Below the pieces are notes generated by a model that saw only the letters and a list, made by a program, of their open reading frames with translations, searched no databases and was not told the DNA's origin. A stretch of 64,000 nt of DNA from an uncultured Prevotellaceae bacterium. GTDB lineage: Bacteria > Bacteroidota > Bacteroidia > Bacteroidales > Bacteroidaceae. The stretch is from the NCBI GenBank assembly GCA_946415365.1, contig CAMKSE010000011.1, positions 1 to 64,000 on the forward strand, written 5' to 3'. Shown piece after piece: positions 1-11,757 of the stretch (its first letter is position 1; every line of letters begins with the position of its first letter). The position numbers and the translations under genes are program-made.

Positions 1-2182
1 CCATCTGATAGAGGCAACGGCGCCAGGTAAGGAACTCGTGGGCGGTACCCTCGGAAATGAGACCCTCGGCGTTGTAGCCTGCAGCCTTCAGATTGGCGAC
101 GCTCTTGTTGATGCCGTCGGGATTCTCCTTGTCACCACAGCCCTCGAAGATGTACTTCACAACCTTCGGATCCTTGATCTCATCGGGGGCATACTGTCCG
201 CCAGAGAGCAGTCCCCAGTAACCGAAGACCTCAGGACGACGCAGGGTGATGAGTTTCGTCTCCATGCCACCCATCGAGAGACCTGCCAAAGCACGGTTCC
301 ACTTGTCGGGCTTGGTGAGGAACTGTTTGTCGATGACGGGTATCAGCTCGTCGATGAGCAGCTTCTCGAACTCCTCGGCGGTGAACTTACCAATGGTGCC
401 GAACTTGAAGTCGTTGGTCAGACCGTAGGCCATCACGACGATGAAGGGCTTGATCTTGCCGTCGGCAATCAGGTTGTCCATGATGATGCCGGCCTTACCT
501 TGTACGGGCCAGCTGGTCTCGTTCTCACCCCAGCCGTGCTGCAGATAGAGCACTGGATAACGCTCCTGAGTGAGCTTGCCGTTCTTGCCCTTCACGAGCT
601 TGCCGTAACCATCGGGCAGATAGACATTGCAGGTCTGCATCTTGCCGGTGCTCTCAGACCAGAAGTTCACCTGCTGGATGTTGCCGTGAGGAATGTCCTT
701 GCGCCAGGCGTAGAAGTCCTGATCGGGAGCGGGAATCTCAATGCCGCTCTCCCAACGGCAAGAGCCGAAGTAGTTGTGGGTGCCGGGATCGTTGACCACA
801 CCACCGTCGATGGTCAGGTGGTAGTAGTGGAAACCGGGATCCATCGGGCCCTCGGTGGTGCCTACCCACACACCGTCCTTGTTCTTGCGGAGCACGGTGC
901 CGCCACGACCGCCGAGACCGAGGCTGACGATGACCGATTTGGCATCGGGAGCTTCTACACGGAAGCGGGCAAAGCCTTCAGAGTTGACCTGCGGATATTC
1001 CTGTCCGGGCTGGTTCATGGGGTTGGGTACCCAGTCATCCTTCGGCACGCGCTTGTCGGCAGCGGCGTCGAAGTCGCGGATGATCTGCAGCGAGCGCTTG
1101 GCCTTGAAATTCTCGTCGAAGGGCAGTGGATGATTGTTCACACCCAGCCAGGAGTCCTTGTCGCTGAGGTTCCAGAAGGTGACGTTTTTGATGACGTCGG
1201 CGTGCTTGCGGAAGATCTTGAACAGACGGGCGTACTGGTCTTCCTGCAGGGTGCCGATATAGGGAGCCTGAGGCTTGGCCTCGCCACGGGCGAACATCAG
1301 CTGACCGCCGCTTTCGGTGTTGGTACGGAGGTCGAGCTCGGTGATGTGGATGATGTTAACAATCTCTTTGAAGCGGTTGATGGCCTTCTCGAGCTGCTCC
1401 TCATCGGGGAAGTAGATGTTGTAGTGACCCTGCATGCCGATACCGTCGATGGGCACACCGGCTTCCTTCATCTTCTTCACCATCTCGTAGATACGCTCGC
1501 GCTTGCCATTGTCCACGCAGCTGTAGTCGTTGTAGATCAACACACCTGTGGGATCAGCCTCACGGGCGAACTCAAAGGCCTTGGCGATGAACTCGTCTCC
1601 ACAGAGCTTGAAGTGACGGCTCTGACGATAGGGGCTGGCCTTGACCATCTTGCCATCGACAAACTCGAACGGGCGGCCGTCGTCGGCCATAGCCTCATTC
1701 ACCACGTCCCAGGCATAGACAACATCCTTGTAACGGTTCACCACCGTGTGGATGTGGTCGCGCAGACGCTCATAGAACACTTCCTTCTTCACGGGCTTGC
1801 CCTTCTTGTCGGTGAACATCCAGTCGGCAAACTGTGAGTGCCAGCAGAGGCAGTGGCCACGCATCTTGATACCGTTCTCACGGCAGAAGTTGGCGATCTT
1901 GTCGGCTTTCTCAAAGTCCCATACGCCTTCCTTCGGGTGGATCTCTCCGGGCTTCCAGTCGTTCTCGGCAGTCACGCTGTTGAACTGCTTCTTGATGATC
2001 TCGATCTGGGCGGGATCGGTGACGTTGGTCTGATTGACGGCCACGCCAATCGTGAAATAGTCCTTGTAGGCATCCTTGAGTCCGGGACCTGCTGAATAGT
2101 CAACGGGACGTCCCCACTGTGCCATGGTTGGTAAGATGCTCATGCATGCGAGCATCAGACCGGAAATAATTCTTTTTCTCAT
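1..2182 (-). CDS. GH10 endo-xylanase fused to CE1 feruloyl esterase (3' end cut by window)
   Basis: Bifunctional secreted enzyme: endo-1,4-beta-xylanase followed by a feruloyl (or acetyl) esterase. The frame is open from an ATG at 2182 to the window edge (about 727 codons), so only the last few residues are missing. A signal peptide covers about residues 1-21. The GH10 barrel (about 30-350) has acid/base E163 in DVVNEA and nucleophile E282 in HITELDLR. A beta-sandwich linker like those before CE1 domains follows (about 365-450). The CE1 domain has nucleophile S636 in GLSMGG and H715 in GTAHEFLTW. The architecture matches the bifunctional xylanase/ferulic-acid esterases known from rumen Prevotella. 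It is the last visible gene of GH95-GH3-GH10; the gap to GH3 is 26 bp. Its esterase half is paralogous to that of the CE6-CE1 gene at 7.6-9.6 kb. Confidence 0.95.
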   Translation of the reverse strand, partial: MRKRIISGLMLACMSILPTMAQWGRPVDYSAGPGLKDAYKDYFTIGVAVNQTNVTDPAQIEIIKKQFNSVTAENDWKPGEIHPKEGVWDFEKADKIANFCRENGIKMRGHCLCWHSQFADWMFTDKKGKPVKKEVFYERLRDHIHTVVNRYKDVVYAWDVVNEAMADDGRPFEFVDGKMVKASPYRQSRHFKLCGDEFIAKAFEFAREADPTGVLIYNDYSCVDNGKRERIYEMVKKMKEAGVPIDGIGMQGHYNIYFPDEEQLEKAINRFKEIVNIIHITELDLRTNTESGGQLMFARGEAKPQAPYIGTLQEDQYARLFKIFRKHADVIKNVTFWNLSDKDSWLGVNNHPLPFDENFKAKRSLQIIRDFDAAADKRVPKDDWVPNPMNQPGQEYPQVNSEGFARFRVEAPDAKSVIVSLGLGGRGGTVLRKNKDGVWVGTTEGPMDPGFHYYHLTIDGGVVNDPGTHNYFGSCRWESGIEIPAPDQDFYAWRKDIPHGNIQQVNFWSESTGKMQTCNVYLPDGYGKLVKGKNGKLTQERYPVLYLQHGWGENETSWPVQGKAGIIMDNLIADGKIKPFIVVMAYGLTNDFKFGTIGKFTAEEFEKLLIDELIPVIDKQFLTKPDKWNRALAGLSMGGMETKLITLRRPEVFGYWGLLSGGQYAPDEIKDPKVVKYIFEGCGDKENPDGINKSVANLKAAGYNAEGLISEGTAHEFLTWRRCLYQM

Positions 2183-2208
2183 ACTTGTAGTTTTTAAGTG
2201 ATGTATTA

Positions 2209-4785
2209 TTATTGAATAGTTACAGTCAACTTCTTCAGATCCTTGTCCTGCGAACTGTTACCGTAGTACAACTCGTAGGAGCCAGACTTGGTGCGCATCG
2301 TATTGGTTTCAGCGTCCCAGAATTCGAAACTCTTCTTGTCGAGCTTGATGTCTATGCTCTTGCTCTCGCCAGGATTGAGGGTGACGCGTTGGAAGCCACG
2401 GAGCGACTTCAGCGGACCGTCGGGATCCTGCAGATTGCGGATGTATAGCTGCACGGTCTCTGTGCCCTTACACTTGCCTGTGTTGGTGACGGGAATGGAG
2501 ATGCTCTCCGTACCCTGCATAGTGGCATCGCCAATCTCGAAGGTGGTGTATGACAGACCATAGCCGAAGGCGAAGAGCGGATCGTTGAAGTAGCGGTAGG
2601 TACGGCCTTTCATCGAATAATCCTCGTAGTCGGGCAGTTGGGCGTCATCCCTGTAGAAAGTGACGGACAGTTTGCCTGAGGGGTTCACATCGCCGAAGAG
2701 TATGTCGGCAACGGCTGTGCCACCCTCTTGTCCCGGATACCATGCCTGTACGATGGCGTCGCAGCTTTCCGTCTCAGGCGTCAGGGCGATGGCGGAGCCA
2801 GAGCAGTTCACGAAGATCACCTGCTTGCCAGCGGCCTTCAGGGCCTTGAGGAACTCACGCTGTACCTTAGGCAGCTCGATGCTTGTGCGGTCGCCACCCT
2901 TGAAGCCCTCGATGTTCACGGGCATCTCCTCACCTTCGAGGGCGGGTGAGATACCGCCGACGAAGATCACCTTATTGATGCCTTTCAGCTGGGCGATGGT
3001 TTGCTGATAGTCGATGGGCAGTTCACGGGCCACGTCGATCTTCATCGAGGCACCCCAGGTTTTGACGGTCTGGAAACGTACCTCAATCTTGAACTGCTGA
3101 CCCTTCTCTGCGTTCAGTACGGTACGGGTGGGCGTAGCGCGCCAGGTGTGTTGCATGATCTTCCGCTCACCGTTGACGTAGACTTCAAAATGTCCGGTAG
3201 ATTCCACGTTCAGTACATACTCGCCGGCCTCCTTCGGGGTGAAGGTGGTCTCGTATTTAGCGGAGAAGTCCTCGATGGGCAGGTTGGGTGCAAAGACATG
3301 CATACCTGCTGTGGTGACATTGACGGGCTTCGTGTAGTATTCGGTGGTGAAGGGCTTGCCCTCCATCTCTGTGTTCGTCCAGAAGGTACCTTTCAGACCC
3401 TTCTTACCGTCGGGAGCGACACACTCCGTAGGCAGATGGCACTCCATCACCTGGTTGTAGGTCAGGTCGCAGCCTGGCAGATAGAAGAGCTTCTTCTGCT
3501 TGGCCTTGATACCGTCGAGGATGGTGACGGTGCGGTTGGGCGTGCCGTTGTAGTTACCCCACATCATCGGCTCGTTATGGGCGTTGGGACCGATGACTGC
3601 AATCTTCTCCGAATTCTTCTTCAGCGGCAGGATATTGCCCTTGTTCTGCAAGAGTACGATGCACTGACGGGCCATATCGAGGGCAATCTGTGCAGAGGCC
3701 TTCGTGGACATGGCGGAGTAGGGGATCTTCGACCACTCCACAAGTGCGGGATCATCCATTTCGCCCAGGTCGAAGCGGCCTTCGAGCAGACGGATGACGT
3801 GCTTGTCCACCTCTGCCTCGGTAATCAGACCTTTGCGCACGGCCTCGGGAATGCTCTTGTAGGCATAGCCAAAGCCGCATTCCACGTCGGTACCAGCGAT
3901 AGTGGCCTTGGCAGAGGCGATGACGGGATTGGAAGAGCTCTTATGGGACGTGTAGAAGTCGCTGACGGCACCGCAGTCGCTGACGACGAGATACTCAAAA
4001 CCCCACTCGTCGCGGAGGATGGTCTGCAACAGACGGTTCGAGCCACAACAGGGGTCGTCGTCGAGACGCTGGTAGGCACACATCACCTCACGCACCTTCG
4101 CATCCTGTACGAGGGTCTTGAAAGCAGGCATGTAGGTCTCCCAGAAGTCACGGGGCGAGACGTTGTTGATGTTTGCCGTGTGACGGGTGTACTCCGGACC
4201 GCTGTGTACGGCATAGTGCTTGGCACAGGCCCAGAGCTTGCGGTATTTCGCATCCTCGGGACCCTGCAAGCCCTTGACCACCTGTACACCCATGACACTC
4301 GTCAGGTAGGGGTCTTCACCGTAGGTCTCCTGTCCGCGACCCCAACGGGGATCACGGAAGATGTTCACGTTCGGTGTCCACACCGAGAGGCTGCGCATCT
4401 TCATGTCCTCGCCACCCAGGTCGTACATACGGTGGTTGTACTGGGCACGGAACTCGGTGCTGGCCACGTCGAACACCTTGTAAAGCAAGTCGGGATTGAA
4501 CGATGCCGCCATGCCTACGGGCTCCGGGAAGTTGGTGACATTACCCATATTGGCGGCACCATGAAGGGCCTCGCTCCACCAGAAGAACTTCTTGATGCCG
4601 AGGCGCGGGATGGCAGGACTCTCGTCGAGCATCAGCATGGCCTTCTCCTCAAGGGTCAGACGACTGCAGAGATCCTTGGCGCGCTCCTTGGCGCTCAACT
4701 CAGGATTCTGATAAGGAAAATTCTGTGCCGACACACTGAGGCCGACACAGAAGCATGTAATAAATGATAATAAGCGATAATTCAT
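2209..4785 (-). CDS. GH3 beta-xylosidase/beta-glucosidase with PA14 insert
   Basis: Exported GH3 exo-glycosidase of 858 aa, probably releasing xylose from xylo-oligosaccharides. The signal peptide is about residues 1-20. The N-terminal barrel contains KHY at 189-191 and the nucleophile D270 in VVSDCGA. The alpha/beta sandwich begins near 370 and is interrupted by a PA14-like domain at about 460-590. The fibronectin-III-like C-terminal domain starts near 760. The PA14-containing GH3 subtype is common in Prevotella xylosidases. Substrate specificity (xyloside or glucoside) is inferred from the neighbours and not from residues. The gene lies 26 bp upstream of GH10-CE1 and 85 bp downstream of GH95, with a weak promoter-like element in that gap. 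Confidence 0.93.
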   Translation of the reverse strand: MNYRLLSFITCFCVGLSVSAQNFPYQNPELSAKERAKDLCSRLTLEEKAMLMLDESPAIPRLGIKKFFWWSEALHGAANMGNVTNFPEPVGMAASFNPDLLYKVFDVASTEFRAQYNHRMYDLGGEDMKMRSLSVWTPNVNIFRDPRWGRGQETYGEDPYLTSVMGVQVVKGLQGPEDAKYRKLWACAKHYAVHSGPEYTRHTANINNVSPRDFWETYMPAFKTLVQDAKVREVMCAYQRLDDDPCCGSNRLLQTILRDEWGFEYLVVSDCGAVSDFYTSHKSSSNPVIASAKATIAGTDVECGFGYAYKSIPEAVRKGLITEAEVDKHVIRLLEGRFDLGEMDDPALVEWSKIPYSAMSTKASAQIALDMARQCIVLLQNKGNILPLKKNSEKIAVIGPNAHNEPMMWGNYNGTPNRTVTILDGIKAKQKKLFYLPGCDLTYNQVMECHLPTECVAPDGKKGLKGTFWTNTEMEGKPFTTEYYTKPVNVTTAGMHVFAPNLPIEDFSAKYETTFTPKEAGEYVLNVESTGHFEVYVNGERKIMQHTWRATPTRTVLNAEKGQQFKIEVRFQTVKTWGASMKIDVARELPIDYQQTIAQLKGINKVIFVGGISPALEGEEMPVNIEGFKGGDRTSIELPKVQREFLKALKAAGKQVIFVNCSGSAIALTPETESCDAIVQAWYPGQEGGTAVADILFGDVNPSGKLSVTFYRDDAQLPDYEDYSMKGRTYRYFNDPLFAFGYGLSYTTFEIGDATMQGTESISIPVTNTGKCKGTETVQLYIRNLQDPDGPLKSLRGFQRVTLNPGESKSIDIKLDKKSFEFWDAETNTMRTKSGSYELYYGNSSQDKDLKKLTVTIQ

Positions 4786-4807
4786 ATAAAAAGCTAGTTT
4801 TAGGCTG

Positions 4808-4815
4808 CAAAGATA
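4808..4815 (-). promoter_or_regulatory. Candidate -7 element for GH3
   Basis: On the minus strand the sequence reads TATCTTTG, a match to the Bacteroidota -7 consensus TAnnTTTG, 22 bp upstream of the GH3 start. No clear -33 TTTG lies at the usual spacing. It could be a secondary internal promoter of the xylan operon. Confidence 0.4.
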
Positions 4816-4870
4816 CGCATTTTTCTCTCAACCTTCATTCCCTTATGTAACAAATACTTTCGTTAGAGTA

Positions 4871-7384
4871 TCATCGTACGGGAAAAGCCGAGGTAACCGT
4901 GATGCTTTGGCCTGCAACGGTCTCAATATCGTATTCATACACCTTCTTTATCGGAAGCAGTTGGAAGTCCTTCAGTTCAGATGAGCGGAGGGGCTCACGT
5001 ACGGCAGCGGGGGCCATGAGGTCGTTGGGACACGGCCCCGAGGCAGCCTTCAGACCCTTGCCCTGTAAAGGAACGTATGAGCGCAGACGTAGCACACCTC
5101 CGTTCTTCGAGGTGATGACGGCCTTCTGTAACGTTCCACCAGTCCACTTCATGCTGACAGTGAAGGCTCCACGGGCCTGCAAGCCCTTCACCTCTCCCTC
5201 CTGCCAATCGTCGGGTAGGGCGGGCAACAGGTGTACGGCTCCGTCGTGACTCTGCAGAAGCATCTCACACACGCCAGCCGCACAGCCGAAGTTTCCGTCG
5301 ATCTGGAATGGCGGGTGGGCGTCGAAGAGGTTGGGGTAGGTGCCGCCACGGGGTCCCCACTCGGTGGTGTAGGGAATCATGTTGAGCATGTTGCAGATGA
5401 TGCGGAAGGCATGGTTGCCGTCGAGCATACGTGCCCAGAAGTTGATCTTCCAGCCCAGACTCCAACCCGTGGCCATGTCACCACGCTGGTTCAGGGTGTT
5501 GGCGGCAGCTGTGAAGAGGTCGGGGTGCGAATAGGGGGATATCTGGTTCGAGGGATAGAGTCCGTAGAGATGGGAGATGTGACGATGCTCGTCTTTCGGA
5601 TCGTCGCCGTCGATGAGCCACTCCTGTAGTTGTCCGTAGCGGCCGATCTGCATGGGAGGGAGCTTTTTTATTGAAGATTGAAGATTGAGAATTGAAGATT
5701 CGTCTTTGCCGAGAATCTTTGCGGCGGCGATAACCTGGGAGAGGACATCGAACACAATCTGGTTGTCCATCGTAGAACCCGCCGTAACGGTGGTCTTCTT
5801 ACCCACAGGTCCGTGTTCAGGCGATACTGTGGGAACGGTCACCAGCCACCCTGCGGCATTCTTTACCTCACCGTCCTTGGGGTAGGTCTGCATATAGGCC
5901 AGCAGGAAGTCGGCGGCACCCTTCATCACGTCGTAGTTGTCGGCCAGGAACTGCTTGTCGCCCGTGAAGAGGTAGTGCTGCCAGATATGTGTTGTCAGCC
6001 AGGCTCCTCCCGTGGGGAACATGCCCCATGTCGTGCCGTCCACAGGACCTGCGATGCGCCAGAGGTCGGTATTGTGGTGGGCCACCCATCCCGGACAGTC
6101 GTACATCTCCTTAGCCGTCTTGGTGCCCGTCTGGCTCAGGTCACGGATCATCGAGAACAGCGGCTGTTGTGTCTCTGCGAGATTGCCCACGAGAGCAGGC
6201 CAGTAGTTCATCTCGGCATTGATGTTGATGGTGTATTTAGAGTCCCAGGGTGCATCCATCTTGTTGTTCCACACCCCCTGCAGATTAGCTGGCTGGCCAC
6301 CGGGCTGGCTTGATGAAATCAAGAGATAGCGGCCGTATTGCATCATCAGCGACACCATATCCAGATCCTTGCCGTCGAAGGCAGCAAGGCGCTTGTCTGT
6401 GGGAAGGGTACTAGTATGACTAGTGTTACTAGTATGACTAGTATGACTAGTCAGCGTCAGCGAGACGCGATTGTACTGCTCTTGGTATTTCTTGATATGG
6501 TCTTTCAGCAGTTTCTTGTACGACTTGCCGCGCAGGCTGCCTAATACCAGATTGTTCTTTTTCGTGGGATTGCCGCTCACGTCCTGATAGTTAACGAAAG
6601 TTGTGGCAGCCACAATATAAAGGGTGGCTTCCGTGGCATCGTCAATCTCGAGTTCATAGTCATCGATCTTTACCTCGCCGTCGGCCTTCACCTCCACACG
6701 GCAGTCGGCAGTCAAAGCGCCTTTAATGCCTTCCTGCTCCACATTCTTTATCGTGGCAACAATCTGGTGTAGATAGGGTTTCTTTCCAGTGACGGACAGG
6801 GGGAACACCTTCGCCTCCAATGGCGTTTCGAAACCAACATTGAACGAAAGAGCGCCCTTTTTGCTAGCCTTGAGATGCACGATGATGGCATTGTCGGCCT
6901 GCGAGGCGAACACGGTGCGCTCGTATCTTACACCCTTATATATATATGAGGTGGTGTTGAGGGCATTGCCTAAAGTCAGCTCCCGCCTATAGTCGCTCAC
7001 GTCGTCGTGTCCCAACTTCAGTTTCACGCTTCCCAACGGCAGGAATCGCATACCGTGAGGACCTTTGAAGAAATATTTGTCCAGTATGGCGTGGGCGGCC
7101 TCTTCCTTGCCTGCGAAAATCGAGTCGCGCACGGCTTGCAGATGAGCCTTGGCCTCAGGACTGTTATTGTTATGGGGAGAACCACTCCAGAATGTCTCCT
7201 CGTTCAGTTGAATCTCCTCAACGTCAGTCTTGCCGTACACCATCGCTCCCAGATGGGAGTTTCCTACTGGCAGGGCCTCGAGCCAGTGGGATGCCGGACT
7301 GCTGTACCAGAGACGGAGGTTCTGTGCGTTTGCGGCCATAGAACCACAGACGTAAAACAGAATCGTTGCTGCAATTTTCTTCAT
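4871..7384 (-). CDS. GH95 alpha-L-fucosidase/alpha-L-galactosidase
   Basis: Exported GH95 enzyme of 837 aa with a signal peptide at about 1-20. Family signatures are present: [14 protein letters not shown] near the N terminus, the catalytic asparagine block [10 protein letters not shown] (387-396), GQLQEW with candidate acid E588, [12 protein letters not shown] (600-611) and DGNFG near 700. GH95 members remove L-fucose or L-galactose. In a xylan cluster with GH115 and GH51 an alpha-L-galactosidase acting on complex cereal xylan is the best guess; this is inference. Two loops carry repeat-derived peptides: a TSx run (312-326) from five ACTAGTnnn units and [10 protein letters not shown] (563-572) from a 7-bp array. 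Transcription appears to start near 7500, with a strong hairpin in the leader. Confidence 0.93.
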   Translation of the reverse strand: MKKIAATILFYVCGSMAANAQNLRLWYSSPASHWLEALPVGNSHLGAMVYGKTDVEEIQLNEETFWSGSPHNNNSPEAKAHLQAVRDSIFAGKEEAAHAILDKYFFKGPHGMRFLPLGSVKLKLGHDDVSDYRRELTLGNALNTTSYIYKGVRYERTVFASQADNAIIVHLKASKKGALSFNVGFETPLEAKVFPLSVTGKKPYLHQIVATIKNVEQEGIKGALTADCRVEVKADGEVKIDDYELEIDDATEATLYIVAATTFVNYQDVSGNPTKKNNLVLGSLRGKSYKKLLKDHIKKYQEQYNRVSLTLTSHTSHTSNTSHTSTLPTDKRLAAFDGKDLDMVSLMMQYGRYLLISSSQPGGQPANLQGVWNNKMDAPWDSKYTININAEMNYWPALVGNLAETQQPLFSMIRDLSQTGTKTAKEMYDCPGWVAHHNTDLWRIAGPVDGTTWGMFPTGGAWLTTHIWQHYLFTGDKQFLADNYDVMKGAADFLLAYMQTYPKDGEVKNAAGWLVTVPTVSPEHGPVGKKTTVTAGSTMDNQIVFDVLSQVIAAAKILGKDESSILNLQSSIKKLPPMQIGRYGQLQEWLIDGDDPKDEHRHISHLYGLYPSNQISPYSHPDLFTAAANTLNQRGDMATGWSLGWKINFWARMLDGNHAFRIICNMLNMIPYTTEWGPRGGTYPNLFDAHPPFQIDGNFGCAAGVCEMLLQSHDGAVHLLPALPDDWQEGEVKGLQARGAFTVSMKWTGGTLQKAVITSKNGGVLRLRSYVPLQGKGLKAASGPCPNDLMAPAAVREPLRSSELKDFQLLPIKKVYEYDIETVAGQSITVTSAFPVR
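5671..5698 (-). repeat. 7-bp tandem repeat inside the GH95 gene
   Basis: Four 7-bp units on the plus strand: TTGAAGA, TTGAAGA, TTGAGAA, TTGAAGA. Read on the coding strand they give the peptide [10 protein letters not shown]. They lie between two conserved GH95 segments (ILGKDE and LPPMQIG) where family members have a variable linker, so the reading frame is kept. Confidence 0.75.
6410..6454 (-). repeat. ACTAGTnnn x5 in-frame array in GH95
   Basis: Five perfect-core 9-bp units ACTAGT+ATG, GTT, ATG, ATG, CAG (45 bp). The core is a palindrome. On the coding strand they encode (T-S-x)5, residues 312-326, between RVSLTL and LPTDKR, a variable loop of the family. Arrays with the same core and copy number are in ispG (48484-48528) and the amylase gene (57802-57846). 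Confidence 0.9.
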
Positions 7385-7410
7385 ATTGTTTAATGTTACT
7401 TTAAAAAGAA

Positions 7411-7446
7411 CCCCGGGACAAGAAACGCTTTTCTTGGGTCCCGGGG
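7411..7446 (-). terminator. Strong hairpin with U-run in the GH95 leader (terminator or attenuator)
   Basis: The arms CCCCGGGACAAGAAA and TTTCTTGGGTCCCGGGG pair with one bulge around a short loop. On the minus strand the stem is followed by TTCTTTTT, so it has the form of an intrinsic terminator. It lies downstream of the promoter at 7505-7512 and 27 bp before the GH95 start codon. It may end read-through from the esterase operon, or attenuate the GH95 transcript. Confidence 0.6.
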
Positions 7447-7504
7447 AAGGAAAAACTACTAACTACTAATATAACTAAAACAATTTTATTATCGAAATCT
7501 GGTG

Positions 7505-7512
7505 CAAAGATA
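7505..7512 (-). promoter_or_regulatory. Promoter -7 element for the GH95-GH3-GH10 unit
   Basis: TATCTTTG on the minus strand followed by CACC, the Bacteroidota -7 type, 120 bp upstream of the GH95 start. It sits in the 244-bp gap after the CE6-CE1 gene. No good -33 TTTG is visible, which would fit an activated promoter. Confidence 0.55.
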
Positions 7513-7628
7513 CACCATTTTCTGAAAATCCTATTGCTTATTTGTTACATAAACTTTTTAATTTGTTTCACGTAGTCAGAATGTTATTTTTGCTATATCT
7601 ATTTGTTACTTTTGATATAGAGTGTACT

Positions 7629-11670
<4,042 letters not shown>

Positions 11671-11694
11671 ATAGTTAAATCAATTAATCGCCTG

Positions 11695-11702
11695 CAAAGA
11701 TA
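11695..11702 (-). promoter_or_regulatory. Candidate -7 element for GH51
   Basis: TATCTTTG on the minus strand, 24 bp upstream of the GH51 start codon, in the 87-bp gap after GH115. The -33 region is not recognisable. Confidence 0.5.
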
Positions 11703-11757
11703 GTCAAAAATTCCCATATGACCATAGCTTTCCGAAAAAAATATGCGTTTAAGCGTT

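Noticed and set aside
38..1837. Long plus-strand open frame of 599 codons
   Set aside because: It is the antisense of the GH10-CE1 gene, whose catalytic motifs are on the minus strand; the antisense product has no family features.
3001..4767. Plus-strand open frame opposite the GH3 gene
   Set aside because: Shadow of GH3 caused by codon bias; no recognisable domain and no promoter or ribosome-binding context.
6410..6454. CRISPR-like array
   Set aside because: Units are 9 bp with 3-bp variable parts, coding in frame, and no cas genes are present.
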